A stretch of 64,000 nt of DNA, from contig CAKOYV010000005.1 of NCBI GenBank assembly GCA_934131005.1, positions 28,600-92,599 of the forward strand. Reading direction: 5' to 3'. The position numbers and the translations under genes are program-made. Below the pieces are notes generated by a model that saw only the letters and a program-made list of their open reading frames with translations, did no database searches and was not told the origin of the DNA. Source of the stretch: an uncultured Bacilli bacterium (GTDB taxonomy: Bacteria > Bacillota_I > Bacilli_A > RF39 > UBA660). The stretch's first letter is position 1. Each line of letters begins with the position of its first letter. This document shows, in pieces, positions 26,137 to 34,336 of this stretch.

Positions 26137-27036
26137 TTAACGATAGTTACAATTTTCATTGAAGGTTATTATAATATAGTTAATATCTTTAATGTAAGAT
26201 TTTATTTTGGCAATTGTAAAGCTTTTAAAATATTTTTGAGTTTGTAATTTTAATTCTAAATTCATTATTTTATTTAATAATTCTATTAATTTATTATAAC
26301 TATTTTTAATGCCGGTAATATTATTGAACCAAGTTTCAATATCTTCTGTTTGTCCATTTATTCTCAGATTTTCTAAGGTATAAATGAAGGTACTGTTATT
26401 TGTTAATTCTTTTAGAATATTTGTCTCTAATAAATAAGCATTGGAATTATAATTTTTGTTTGTTTCGTTATTAATTGCGTATATTGTATTATTTATTGTG
26501 TCTATATTGCTAGATGTATAATTTTTAATTATATTTACAATTGATTCTGTTTGTTTTGTATTTATTACTTCTTCAAGAATATAACTTTTTGTTTTTTCGA
26601 GTTGTTTTAATGTTTTTTCTTCATATATTATTTCTGATAATCCAGTTCGAATATAAATTATATTATTTTTTATTGATATTTCATTGTTGTATGAATTAAT
26701 TGCATGGTTATATTCATGAATAAGGTTGTCTAATAACGTTATTAAGGTGATTTTTTCGTAGTTATTTATAACAATGTATTTAGATGTTGTTAGTTTATTA
26801 TCTATATAGTTGGGAATACTTACATAATAAGCATTGATGTATGGTGAATTTTCATTATTTATTATGATAGGTGTGTTAGTGAAGACATCTAATATTAATT
26901 TTTCTTCCCCCTTATATTTTTGTGTGAATGCTGGTATTATTAGGTATAGTAGGTGTTTAATGTTATTATCATAGTTAAATTTTTTTGCTAGTTCGTCTAT
27001 TTTTTTCTTGTATTTTAAAATTATTGTATCGTTCAT
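26137..27036 (-). CDS. Unrecognised protein with a zincin-like HExxH motif
   Basis: 299 residues, no family recognised. Residues 101-113 read LLDNLIHEYNHAI, a hydrophobic helix with HEYNH (His107, Glu108, His111), the zinc-peptidase pattern HExxH. A later ILEEVINTKQTESIV helix near 152 could supply the third ligand, as the downstream Glu does in gluzincins. There is no signal peptide, so a cytoplasmic location is expected. Very rich in Asn, Ile, Thr and Lys, like other head-on genes here. ATG is preceded by GGTGATA. It lies opposite to its neighbours and shares a divergent promoter region with the next gene. Peptidase activity is inference from one motif. Confidence 0.6.
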   Translation of the reverse strand: MNDTIILKYKKKIDELAKKFNYDNNIKHLLYLIIPAFTQKYKGEEKLILDVFTNTPIIINNENSPYINAYYVSIPNYIDNKLTTSKYIVINNYEKITLITLLDNLIHEYNHAINSYNNEISIKNNIIYIRTGLSEIIYEEKTLKQLEKTKSYILEEVINTKQTESIVNIIKNYTSSNIDTINNTIYAINNETNKNYNSNAYLLETNILKELTNNSTFIYTLENLRINGQTEDIETWFNNITGIKNSYNKLIELLNKIMNLELKLQTQKYFKSFTIAKIKSYIKDINYIIITFNENCNYR

Positions 27037-27146
27037 ATTATCACCTATTTAGATTATAGCAAAATTCACGTTTTTTTGTAAAGGTGCTATGTAGAAATAG
27101 AATAATTGATATTTATTTGTTATAATTGATATTAGGAGAGGATAGT

Positions 27147-28253
27147 ATGAATCTAATTAGTTATATTGATAAATATGGGTGCTATAGTTTTGAAGAAGTT
27201 GAATTTAATGAGGTTGACAATTTAGTTTTTTCCTCATTAGCTTATGTTAGTTTGGGAAAGTATGTTAGTAATAATAGATTTAATAAGAAACGTCTTCAAG
27301 ATGTTGGACGTTTGTTTTTTCGAGATTATGATGAGAGCCAGAAAAATATAATTGCTGTTAGAGGTGGAATTAAAATTTTACGTAGTGTGATGGAGACTAG
27401 GCGATATGGAAGTTTACTTGTTTATAATTATTCTTATGTTGGTGATGATAAACAACAGTTTAGTGCTATTACGATTGATATTAGAAAAGATTTAGTTTAT
27501 GTTGCTTATGAAGGAACTGATCAGTTAATAAGTGGATGGAAAGAGGATTTTATGATGGCTTATAAGTTTCCTGTTCTATCTCAAAGAAGGGCTATTGATT
27601 ATTTAAATCGTCATTTTTTATTTAATAACAAAGATATTATTTTGGGCGGACATTCTAAGGGTGGTAATTTGGCAATGGTAGCGGCTATGTATTCTAATTT
27701 TTGGGTTAAGGATAGAATTATTAGTATTTATAATAATGATGGTCCAGGACTTAGGAAAAAGGAGATAGAGAGTAAATATTATAAAAGTATTGCCAGTAAG
27801 ATTGTTCATATTATTCCTAATTATTCTATAATAGGTTTGTTACTTAGGCATGATAGTAATTATACTGTTATTCGTTCGTTTAAAAAGAGTATTTATGCAC
27901 ATGATTTGTTAACTTGGGTAGTTAGAGGTAATCAATTAGAACGAGTTTCTCTTAGTTACTTTAGTCAAATAATGGATGAGGGAATGATAAAATGGTTAGA
28001 TAAGTATGATGATGAAACACGCAAAAAATTTGTTGATGGTTTATTTTTTATATTTGAAAGTGCTAATGTTACTAGTATAGTGGATGTTTTAGAAAATAAA
28101 AAATTGATTTTAAAATTAATTATGGAAACAAAAGAAATTGATAAAGATACGAAAAAAATGATGAAGGATTTTGTGTATGTTATATTTAAATATTTTCGTG
28201 ATGTAAAGTTGGATACTTTGTTTGAGAAAATAAATAAAAATAGCCAAAATTAA
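27147..28253 (+). CDS. Alpha/beta-hydrolase, DUF2974 (Mbeg1-like) family
   Basis: A 368-residue lipase-like protein. It starts with the family pattern FNEVDNLVFSSLAYVSLGKYV, and has YVAYEGTD (oxyanion strand) and the nucleophile elbow GGHSKGG with Ser in GHSKG, followed by an IYNNDGPGL region. Substrate unknown. The ATG at 27147 has GGAGAGG nine bases upstream; an in-frame TTG at 27126 would include this ribosome-binding site. No signal sequence is visible. The next gene follows after 35 bases and may be co-transcribed. Confidence 0.85.
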   Translation: MNLISYIDKYGCYSFEEVEFNEVDNLVFSSLAYVSLGKYVSNNRFNKKRLQDVGRLFFRDYDESQKNIIAVRGGIKILRSVMETRRYGSLLVYNYSYVGDDKQQFSAITIDIRKDLVYVAYEGTDQLISGWKEDFMMAYKFPVLSQRRAIDYLNRHFLFNNKDIILGGHSKGGNLAMVAAMYSNFWVKDRIISIYNNDGPGLRKKEIESKYYKSIASKIVHIIPNYSIIGLLLRHDSNYTVIRSFKKSIYAHDLLTWVVRGNQLERVSLSYFSQIMDEGMIKWLDKYDDETRKKFVDGLFFIFESANVTSIVDVLENKKLILKLIMETKEIDKDTKKMMKDFVYVIFKYFRDVKLDTLFEKINKNSQN

Positions 28254-28288
28254 TAATAAGTGTTATAATATTGATGGAGGTTGATAGT

Positions 28289-28846
28289 GTGAAAAATATA
28301 GAAAAATTTATTCAAAATTTTTTGTGGAAGAGTATATTTATTTCATTGCTGTTTTTAATTTTAGGGATAGTTTTGGTTATTGATCCTAATATGTCTGTTT
28401 TGGGAATTGCATATGTTGTTGGGGTTGTTTTAATAATTAATGGTATTTCTTATATGATTGAGAGTAATGTTAAATTATTATTTTATGATCCCTTACTAGT
28501 AGGCATAATTAGTTTAATCTTTGGAATAATTGTTATTGTAAATCCTGATATATTTACAGTTATGATTCCAATTGTATTAGGTATTTGGTTTATTATTTAT
28601 GGTGTCATTAAATATAAGTTTTCAATGGTACTTAATGAAATTGGAGAAAATGGTTGGGCAGTTTCTTTATTAGGAGCTTTGATTACTATGTTTAGTGGAA
28701 TATTATTGATGGTATTTCCTAAAGTGGGTGCTGTTACACTAGTTTTTATGATAGGTGTTTTATTAATTGTTTATTCTATTAGCGATATTATTAATTTCTT
28801 TATTATTAAGAAACGTGTTAATGATATTGTCAAATATTTTAAATAA
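28289..28846 (+). CDS. HdeD/DUF308-family integral membrane protein
   Basis: About 185 residues with six predicted membrane helices arranged as three similar pairs, each with a short loop containing VxNPDxF or VFPKVG (IDPNMSVLGIAYVVGVVLIINGI; VNPDIFTVMIPIVLGIWFIIYG; VFPKVGAVTLVFMIGVLLIVYSI). This is the DUF308 repeat of HdeD-like proteins, whose molecular role is unclear (acid resistance in enterics). GTG at 28289 is chosen since GGAGG lies eight bases upstream; the ATG at 28274 overlaps that site. Ends in a terminator. Confidence 0.82.
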   Translation: MKNIEKFIQNFLWKSIFISLLFLILGIVLVIDPNMSVLGIAYVVGVVLIINGISYMIESNVKLLFYDPLLVGIISLIFGIIVIVNPDIFTVMIPIVLGIWFIIYGVIKYKFSMVLNEIGENGWAVSLLGALITMFSGILLMVFPKVGAVTLVFMIGVLLIVYSISDIINFFIIKKRVNDIVKYFK

Positions 28847-28863
28847 TTATTATTGATTTTAGT

Positions 28864-28893
28864 GATTCTTCATAATTTGAGGAATCTTTTTTT
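28864..28893 (+). terminator. Terminator after the DUF308 gene
   Basis: 9-bp stem GATTCTTCA / TGAGGAATC with one G-U pair, loop TAATT, seven T. Confidence 0.85.
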
Positions 28894-28913
28894 GTAAAGT
28901 TAGTTTTTATTAT

Positions 28914-28941
28914 TTGATTACTGATTTTAGTATGCTATAAT
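28914..28941 (+). promoter_or_regulatory. Promoter of the zinc dehydrogenase gene
   Basis: TTGATT 28914-28919, 16-base spacer, TATAAT 28936-28941 with TGC before it. Confidence 0.65.
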
Positions 28942-28967
28942 ATACATTATAAGGTAGGTGTATTAAA

Positions 28968-29987
28968 ATGAAGTGTGTTTCTATTTCTGGAAAGAAAAAA
29001 TTAGTTTTAAAGGATATAAATAAACCAGTTTCAAAAAATGGGGCTGTTGTTATTGAGGTTAAATCCTGTGGTATTTGTGGATCTGATATTCATAATTGGG
29101 ATATGGGAAATTCTATTGGACTAGTTATGGGTCATGAGTTTGCTGGTGTAGTTGTTGACCCTGGTAGTAGACAAGATTTAAAGAAGGGTGATAGAGTTAC
29201 AGGTCTTCCTATTTCTCCTTGTGGTAAGTGCGATGCTTGTACTAGTGGCAATGTTCAATATTGTGCTGATACTTGGACAGATGCTGTAGGATTATCATTA
29301 TCTAATCCTGGTGCATATGCAGAATATACTAGTTGTAGAGCTTCGATGGTTAGAAAACTTCCAGGAAATGTTAGTTATGATGCTGCTTGTATGGTAGAAC
29401 CAAGCGCAGTTAGTTTGCACGCTATAAATTTAGCTAATATAAAGATAGGTGATTCTGTTTTAATTATTGGTGGTGGAATAATAGGACTGATGGCTGCAGA
29501 ATTTGCTAAGATGAATGGGGCTAGTAAGGTTATTTTAATTGAAACTAATAAAAAACGTGGTAGGAAAGCTGTTAGTTATGGAAAGGTTGATGCATATTAC
29601 GATGCTCTTGATGAAAAGACAATCCCTAATTTGCTTACTATGACTAATGGAGGTTTTGATAAGGTTATAGAGTGTTGTGGTAATAGTGCGGCTGTTAGTG
29701 AAGCTTTAATGTGTGTTAAAGCTGGTGGTTGTGTTGTATTGGTTGGTGTATCTGTTGGAAATGTTAGTATTCCTAGTGTAGTTGCTGTGATGAAGGAGAT
29801 TAAGATGCAAGGTGCAATTGCTTATAAGCCAAGTGAATTTGATGAATGTTTGCAACTTATTGCATCTAAGAAAATAAATGTTACCAAATATATAGATGAT
29901 GTTATTTCTTTAGAGCAGGCCCAAGAAGCATTTGAACGTCTAACTAATGGCAAGGATGCTGCTGTTAAAATTATTTTTAAACCATAA
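28968..29987 (+). CDS. Zinc-dependent medium-chain alcohol/polyol dehydrogenase
   Basis: A 339-residue MDR enzyme. Catalytic zinc ligands are Cys37 (CGICGSD), His56 and Glu57 (MGHEFAG) plus a later Glu/Cys (ACMVEPSAVS). Structural zinc is bound by Cys85, 88, 91 and 99. The Rossmann motif is VLIIGGGIIGLMAAEFAK with a GASKVILIE strand ending in Glu, implying NAD(H) rather than NADP(H). Closest in style to sorbitol/threonine/butanediol dehydrogenases; substrate cannot be set from sequence. Monocistronic. Confidence 0.9.
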   Translation: MKCVSISGKKKLVLKDINKPVSKNGAVVIEVKSCGICGSDIHNWDMGNSIGLVMGHEFAGVVVDPGSRQDLKKGDRVTGLPISPCGKCDACTSGNVQYCADTWTDAVGLSLSNPGAYAEYTSCRASMVRKLPGNVSYDAACMVEPSAVSLHAINLANIKIGDSVLIIGGGIIGLMAAEFAKMNGASKVILIETNKKRGRKAVSYGKVDAYYDALDEKTIPNLLTMTNGGFDKVIECCGNSAAVSEALMCVKAGGCVVLVGVSVGNVSIPSVVAVMKEIKMQGAIAYKPSEFDECLQLIASKKINVTKYIDDVISLEQAQEAFERLTNGKDAAVKIIFKP

Positions 29988-30072
29988 TTATTGTATGATG
30001 CATATAAATTTGTTAAATGGATATAATATTAAGGATAAAGTGAATTGACATTTTATTTTTAATATTTTTAAC

Positions 30073-30117
30073 TTTTTTAGCAATCTCGCTTGACAATTGC
30101 TAAAAAAGTGCTATAAT
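30073..30117 (+). promoter_or_regulatory. hsp20 promoter with CIRCE-like operator
   Basis: A perfect 12-bp inverted repeat (TTTTTTAGCAAT at 30073-30084, ATTGCTAAAAAA at 30096-30107) with an 11-base spacer. Its core TTAGCA...TGCTAA has the shape of the HrcA operator CIRCE (TTAGCACTC-N9-GAGTGCTAA) with changes in the inner bases. The -35 TTGACA (30090-30095) lies in the spacer and the -10 TATAAT at 30112-30117 follows at 16 bases, so a bound repressor would block polymerase. The HrcA link is inferred. Confidence 0.65.
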
Positions 30118-30141
30118 GAATATCGAAAGGTGATGATAGAT

Positions 30142-30558
30142 ATGGCTTTAATACCAAGATTGATGCCAAATTATTTGGATGGTGTATTTGATGATTTCTT
30201 TACTCCAATAAAAGGAGATGAAACAGCAAGAATGAAATGTGATATCTATGAGAAAGATGGAATTTATACAATGGAGATGGATATCCCAGGTTTTGATAAA
30301 AAAGATGTAAAAATAGAAGTAGATGATAATGATTATCTTACCATTACTGCTTTTAAATCAGAAGAAGATAATGAAGAAGATGAAGATAAAAACTATGTAA
30401 GAAAAGAAAGAGTATATGGAAAATATCAAAGAAGTTTTTATGTAGGTGATATTGATAAAGAAAAAATAGATGCTTCTTTTGAAAATGGTATATTAACTGT
30501 TACTATGCCAAAGAAGGAAGAAGAGAAATCATCAAAGAAAACTATTGAAGTAAAATAA
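30142..30558 (+). CDS. Small heat shock protein, Hsp20 family
   Basis: A 138-residue alpha-crystallin chaperone. Following a short N-terminal arm (LIPRLMPNYLDGVFDDFF) the alpha-crystallin domain runs from about residue 30, with YTMEMDIPGFDKKDVKIEV, the YQRSFYVGD strand and the hallmark ASFENGILTVTMPK. It ends in a charged tail without a strong IxI motif. The start at 30142 (MALIPRL) has AGGTG nine bases upstream; a 15-codon longer frame is not supported. The upstream operator suggests heat or stress repression control. Confidence 0.93.
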   Translation: MALIPRLMPNYLDGVFDDFFTPIKGDETARMKCDIYEKDGIYTMEMDIPGFDKKDVKIEVDDNDYLTITAFKSEEDNEEDEDKNYVRKERVYGKYQRSFYVGDIDKEKIDASFENGILTVTMPKKEEEKSSKKTIEVK

Positions 30559-30560
30559 TA

Positions 30561-30602
30561 AAAATTAGTTTAGATTGTTGAATCTAAACTAATTTTTTTT
30601 GC
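30561..30602. terminator. Bidirectional terminator between hsp20 and a small opposite gene
   Basis: A 16-bp perfect stem (30561-30576 with 30581-30596), loop GTTG, with T runs on either strand; it should end both converging transcripts. Confidence 0.9.
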
Positions 30603-30720
30603 TTTTTTCTATTTTTTTATAATAATTTTGTCCTTTTTTATAAGTTTCGCTGATGATTTTTTGAATATTTACGTTATCTGACATATCTACTTTTAATAGA
30701 GGTTTTTTTGGATTTTTCAT
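30589..30720 (-). CDS. 43-residue basic hypothetical protein
   Basis: ATG at 30720 opens MKNPKKPLLKVDMSDNVNIQ and runs 43 codons to a TAG at 30589 that lies inside the shared terminator. GGTG sits eight bases before the ATG. Lys/Asn rich, no membrane segment, no family recognised. Codon use and the exact fit to the terminator make it a plausible gene; otherwise this would be empty space between hsp20 and spoVT. Confidence 0.55.
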   Translation of the reverse strand: MKNPKKPLLKVDMSDNVNIQKIISETYKKGQNYYKKIEKSKKN

Positions 30721-30813
30721 TTTATTTCACCATTAAGTATTATTAGTAATTTAGGTGTTTTTATGTATAAAAATTCTAATATATGGAAGAATATTTATAG
30801 AATGGAGGAAATA

Positions 30814-31347
30814 ATGAAGACTACTGGTATTATTAGAAGGATAGATGATTTAGGAAGAGTTGTTATCCCGAAAGAGCTTAGAAAAAATTTTAGAATTAAA
30901 AATGGAGATACTTTAGAAGTATTTGTAGATGGAGATTCTATTGTATTAAAAAAATACTCTCCAATGGAGAGTATTGAGGAGATTGCTTCTAAATATGTTG
31001 ATAGTTTTAATCAGGTTATAAAGCATAATGTTGTTGTTTGTGATAAGGATAAAATAATTGCTGTTAGTGGTCCTTTAAAAAAGAATTATTTAGGTAAAAA
31101 TATAAGTGAGTTTACGGAGCATAGTATAGAAAGGCGAGATAGTTTTGTTGAAAGACAAAAGAAGGAGTTTTCTTTTGTGCTAGGAGTAGAGGATTTTGGA
31201 TATTATTCTTTTAGTTCAATTGTTAATAATGGTGATACATTAGGAGCTGTTATTATTATTTCTTTAGATAAACCAATTTTAGAATTTGAGGAGAAGATGG
31301 CCGTTGTATTAGCTAATTTATTGTCAAATAAGTTTAATGGAGAATGA
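30814..31347 (+). CDS. spoVT: Stage V sporulation regulator SpoVT (AbrB-type)
   Basis: 177 residues, the same length as Bacillus SpoVT (178) and twice that of AbrB. The AbrB/SpoVT DNA-binding domain (residues 1-52) reads MKTTGIIRRIDDLGRVVIPK, almost identical to the family, and ends VLKKYSPM. The rest is a GAF-like domain (VVVCDKDKIIAVSGPLKKNYLG, IVNNGDTLGAVIII), the part absent from AbrB. SpoVT modulates SigG-dependent forespore genes. The ATG at 30814 has GGAGG upstream; a longer frame from 30763 is rejected. In Bacillus it follows mfd; here about 6 kb separates them. Confidence 0.92.
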   Translation: MKTTGIIRRIDDLGRVVIPKELRKNFRIKNGDTLEVFVDGDSIVLKKYSPMESIEEIASKYVDSFNQVIKHNVVVCDKDKIIAVSGPLKKNYLGKNISEFTEHSIERRDSFVERQKKEFSFVLGVEDFGYYSFSSIVNNGDTLGAVIIISLDKPILEFEEKMAVVLANLLSNKFNGE

Positions 31348-31349
31348 TT

Positions 31350-33680
31350 TTAATTTCTTCTTTTTTTATATATTATTTGAATTATTGGTAATAGTAATAA
31401 ATTGATTGTTGATAGGATGATAGCAATTTTTTTGTATGGTGCTTCATATTCAATGGATATATAATTATTTCCTTTTTTTAGAGGAAAACCAATAAAGTTT
31501 TTGTTTGTTTTTTCATATTTGACTTTTTTGTTATTAACGAGAATTTTAAATCCTTTATCATATGGGATAGATATATTAAAATAAGAATCATTTTTAATGT
31601 TCATTGTTCCAATTATTTTGTCTCCTTTTGTCTTTTTTTTGTTTGTTTTAAAAGGTTCTATATTATTTTTTGAAATTTCACTGTAGTCTATTATGTATGT
31701 TTTGAAATCTTTTAAGCTATAAGTTCCTTTTTTTAAATAAATGTCTAATATATTTGTGTTATATATGTAATAATTAAAAGTTAAATTTTTGTTGTTATAC
31801 TTCCAACTTTTGCTTGTTAAAGTATTCATTTCATTATTTATGGTAATAGTTAGGTCTTGTTCTGGGTTGTAGGTGTTGGTAAATTTTAGAAGTATTATTT
31901 TATTGTGGGGATTTGTATTAAGTTTTATTTTGATATGACTATTATCTTTAGCAATTATTTTTGTTTTTTGTTGTGTATTTAATATTTCTAAATTTTCTTT
32001 TTCTAAGATTTCATAGGTTAAATTAACTTCATTTTTTATTGGAATTTGAGGATGTTGTTGTGTGTTTTGGGTAATGATATTGTTTAATAGAACCAATGTA
32101 TTTGCAGGATAAGGTAAGTTGTTATAGTTTTTTTCATTTATTATGTTTGTGGTTGTGTATCCTATTGGTAAGGCATTGTTATTTTTATATAAATAAACTT
32201 CATCTTTTTCTTTTATTAATTCAAGATTTGTTAATGGGGTTGTTGTTATTATATATTTTTCCCCTAAAATTGATTGAGATAAAATATTATTGGATGCTGA
32301 AATCATGAAATCATTTCTAAAAGGTTTATTATTGTGTAAATCTTTATAGTAAAATTCTTTGTAGTTTTTGTTGTATGTTGATGAGTAAATGGTTGTTTTA
32401 TATTCAGATATATTGGTAATTTTGTTGATTGTTTCTTTTGATGACACAAGGTTATTTATGCGATATATTGATTTATCCTTATTTGTTATATAATTTGTTA
32501 AGTATTCAGATGCTTTGTAATATTTATTATTTATATCTTCTTTTAGCATTAATTTGTCTTGACAATTTACTAGTAAAACGATTGCTAAAGACGAGATAAT
32601 AATATATGGAAAGATAAATTTGGTGCCTTGTTTGTTTAATTTTTGTAAAAAGGTGGCGGTAACTATTAGGGCTATTGGGATTAGTGGAATTAGAGATTTG
32701 CCATTTATGTATAACATTCCATTTAAAATATAGTTAAATAGGGGAATAGTAGTAATTATTAGGATTGTTAGGGATAGAAATTTTATTTCTTTTTTTGAAC
32801 TTTTTAATTGTGATATTAGTGCTATTAGAGATATTAGAGATAGTCCCATTGAATAACTAGAATATAGAAGAAATGATTTAGGAGTTAGTAATTGGGTTAT
32901 ATTTATGGCATTTGAACTTGTTTTTCTGCTATTTAGTAGACAATATAGGCTTGGAAAAATTATTATGGATGCTAGGAAGATACCATTTATAACGGGAAGA
33001 GCTATTTTAAAAGTTTCTTTTATTATTTGTTTTTTTTGTTTTATACATTTGTAGACAAAGTAAATAAATAAAGAGACTAGGCAAGAAATAGAATAAAAAT
33101 AACTTGTATATAGGATAAGTGCTATAGATATAGATAGAATAAGTGTGTTCTTTTTTTCAAAGTATTTATCAATTCCCCATAGGCCTATTATTAAGAATGG
33201 TAAGTAATTTATAAACATTATATGGCGTTTGGCATGGAAGATTAAGGGAGCTGCACATAAGAAAAGAAATGCTGTTAAGAATCTTGTTTTAAAGTCAAAA
33301 TTGTGTTTTTTTAAAAAAAAGTAAAAAAGAGTTACAGCAAGTAATACCATTATGGAAGTTGATATAATTATGTAATCTAACATTTTTATGGATGGTAGTA
33401 AATAAGATATTAAAATGATGGGACTTAGGAGTCCATAGTATGATAAGTAATAGATGTTTTGACCGCTTCCTAAATTTGGGGCAAAGTCTGGTAGTAAATC
33501 TTTGGTATCATAGAATAGAGTTCGAAAGTATTCTGGAATTAAGTAGTGTTGAACTTTGAAGTCAGTGTTTGAACCAAAGATGTGATTGTTAGAAGTTAGG
33601 ATAGCATAGATGAGTAAATATATTATAATATAGAATATAATTGCTAGTATATCTTTTTTTAATTCATTATTTTTTTTCAT
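31350..33680 (-). CDS. YfhO-family polytopic membrane protein
   Basis: 776 residues with about 12 hydrophobic helices in the N-terminal 380 residues, a long extracytoplasmic region and a last helix near the C terminus (IAIILSTINLLLLPIIQIIY). The pattern GSNTDFKVQHYLIPEYFRTLFYD followed by LGSGQNIYYLSYYGLLSP is the YfhO signature. YfhO-type GT-C proteins decorate lipoteichoic or wall teichoic acid with sugars in Bacillus and Listeria, using lipid-linked donors. The Asp in the first loop fits the GT-C catalytic Asp. Convergent with spoVT, head-on to replication, and with no own partner genes nearby; an LTA synthase is at 59.7 kb. Confidence 0.85.
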   Translation of the reverse strand: MKKNNELKKDILAIIFYIIIYLLIYAILTSNNHIFGSNTDFKVQHYLIPEYFRTLFYDTKDLLPDFAPNLGSGQNIYYLSYYGLLSPIILISYLLPSIKMLDYIIISTSIMVLLAVTLFYFFLKKHNFDFKTRFLTAFLFLCAAPLIFHAKRHIMFINYLPFLIIGLWGIDKYFEKKNTLILSISIALILYTSYFYSISCLVSLFIYFVYKCIKQKKQIIKETFKIALPVINGIFLASIIIFPSLYCLLNSRKTSSNAINITQLLTPKSFLLYSSYSMGLSLISLIALISQLKSSKKEIKFLSLTILIITTIPLFNYILNGMLYINGKSLIPLIPIALIVTATFLQKLNKQGTKFIFPYIIISSLAIVLLVNCQDKLMLKEDINNKYYKASEYLTNYITNKDKSIYRINNLVSSKETINKITNISEYKTTIYSSTYNKNYKEFYYKDLHNNKPFRNDFMISASNNILSQSILGEKYIITTTPLTNLELIKEKDEVYLYKNNNALPIGYTTTNIINEKNYNNLPYPANTLVLLNNIITQNTQQHPQIPIKNEVNLTYEILEKENLEILNTQQKTKIIAKDNSHIKIKLNTNPHNKIILLKFTNTYNPEQDLTITINNEMNTLTSKSWKYNNKNLTFNYYIYNTNILDIYLKKGTYSLKDFKTYIIDYSEISKNNIEPFKTNKKKTKGDKIIGTMNIKNDSYFNISIPYDKGFKILVNNKKVKYEKTNKNFIGFPLKKGNNYISIEYEAPYKKIAIILSTINLLLLPIIQIIYKKRRN

Positions 33681-33792
33681 AATTGTCTCCTTTGTTTATG
33701 TATATTATAGCATGTCTGATTGGATTTTTTTGTTGATGATGTAAAATAGTATGTGTTTTTTTGAAAAATGTAAAGTTATGTTGTTGTATTAA

Positions 33793-33821
33793 TTTACATA
33801 GATATATTTTGATGCTATAAT
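33793..33821 (+). promoter_or_regulatory. Promoter of dut-metG
   Basis: TTTACA 33793-33798, 17-base spacer, TATAAT 33816-33821 with TGC before it. Confidence 0.7.
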
Positions 33822-33843
33822 TGTATTGTTTGGAGGGAGTTTA

Positions 33844-34335
33844 TTGGAAAGAGGTTTTGAGAAAATAAGCTTTAATCAGTTTGGTTCTGATGTATGCTGT
33901 GATAAGAAGTTATATGATGGATATGAACTTCCTAAAAGAGCAAGTAAATTTAGTTGTGGATATGATTTTATTTCGTTTCGAGATATTGTTATTAAACCTG
34001 GTCAGATAGTAAAAATTCCTACTGGTTATAAGGCTAAGATGTTAAGTGATGAGGTATTGTTACTAGTTGTTAGAAGTAGTATGGGATTTAAATATAATGT
34101 TAGATTATGCAATCAGGTTGGAGTTATAGATAGTGATTATTATAATAACTCAGATAATGAGGGACATATCTATGTTGCTTTACAAAATGAAGGTAAGGAT
34201 GATTTTTATATAAAAAAAGGAGATGCTTATTGCCAAGGGATTTTTATGAAATATTTGACTTGTGGTGATAGTGTTTCTGATATTAGAGTTAGTGGAATTG
34301 GTAGTACTAATTCTTTAGATGAGGAGGGAGATTAG
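33844..34335 (+). CDS. dUTP diphosphatase-family protein
   Basis: About 163 residues of the trimeric dUTPase fold, which keeps uracil out of DNA by cleaving dUTP to dUMP. Motif 1 is RASKFSCGYDF, motif 2 VRSSMGFK, motif 3 QVGVIDSDYYNNSDNEGHI with the catalytic Asp but Tyr-Asn insertions, and motif 5 is SGIGSTN (family: GxGSTG). The insertions suggest the subgroup annotated as dUTP diphosphatase in low-GC Firmicutes, perhaps with dCTP deaminase-like variation. TTG at 33844 is chosen since GGAGGG lies six bases upstream. The TAG overlaps the metG ribosome-binding region, so metG is co-transcribed. Confidence 0.82.
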   Translation: MERGFEKISFNQFGSDVCCDKKLYDGYELPKRASKFSCGYDFISFRDIVIKPGQIVKIPTGYKAKMLSDEVLLLVVRSSMGFKYNVRLCNQVGVIDSDYYNNSDNEGHIYVALQNEGKDDFYIKKGDAYCQGIFMKYLTCGDSVSDIRVSGIGSTNSLDEEGD

Positions 34336-34336
34336 A

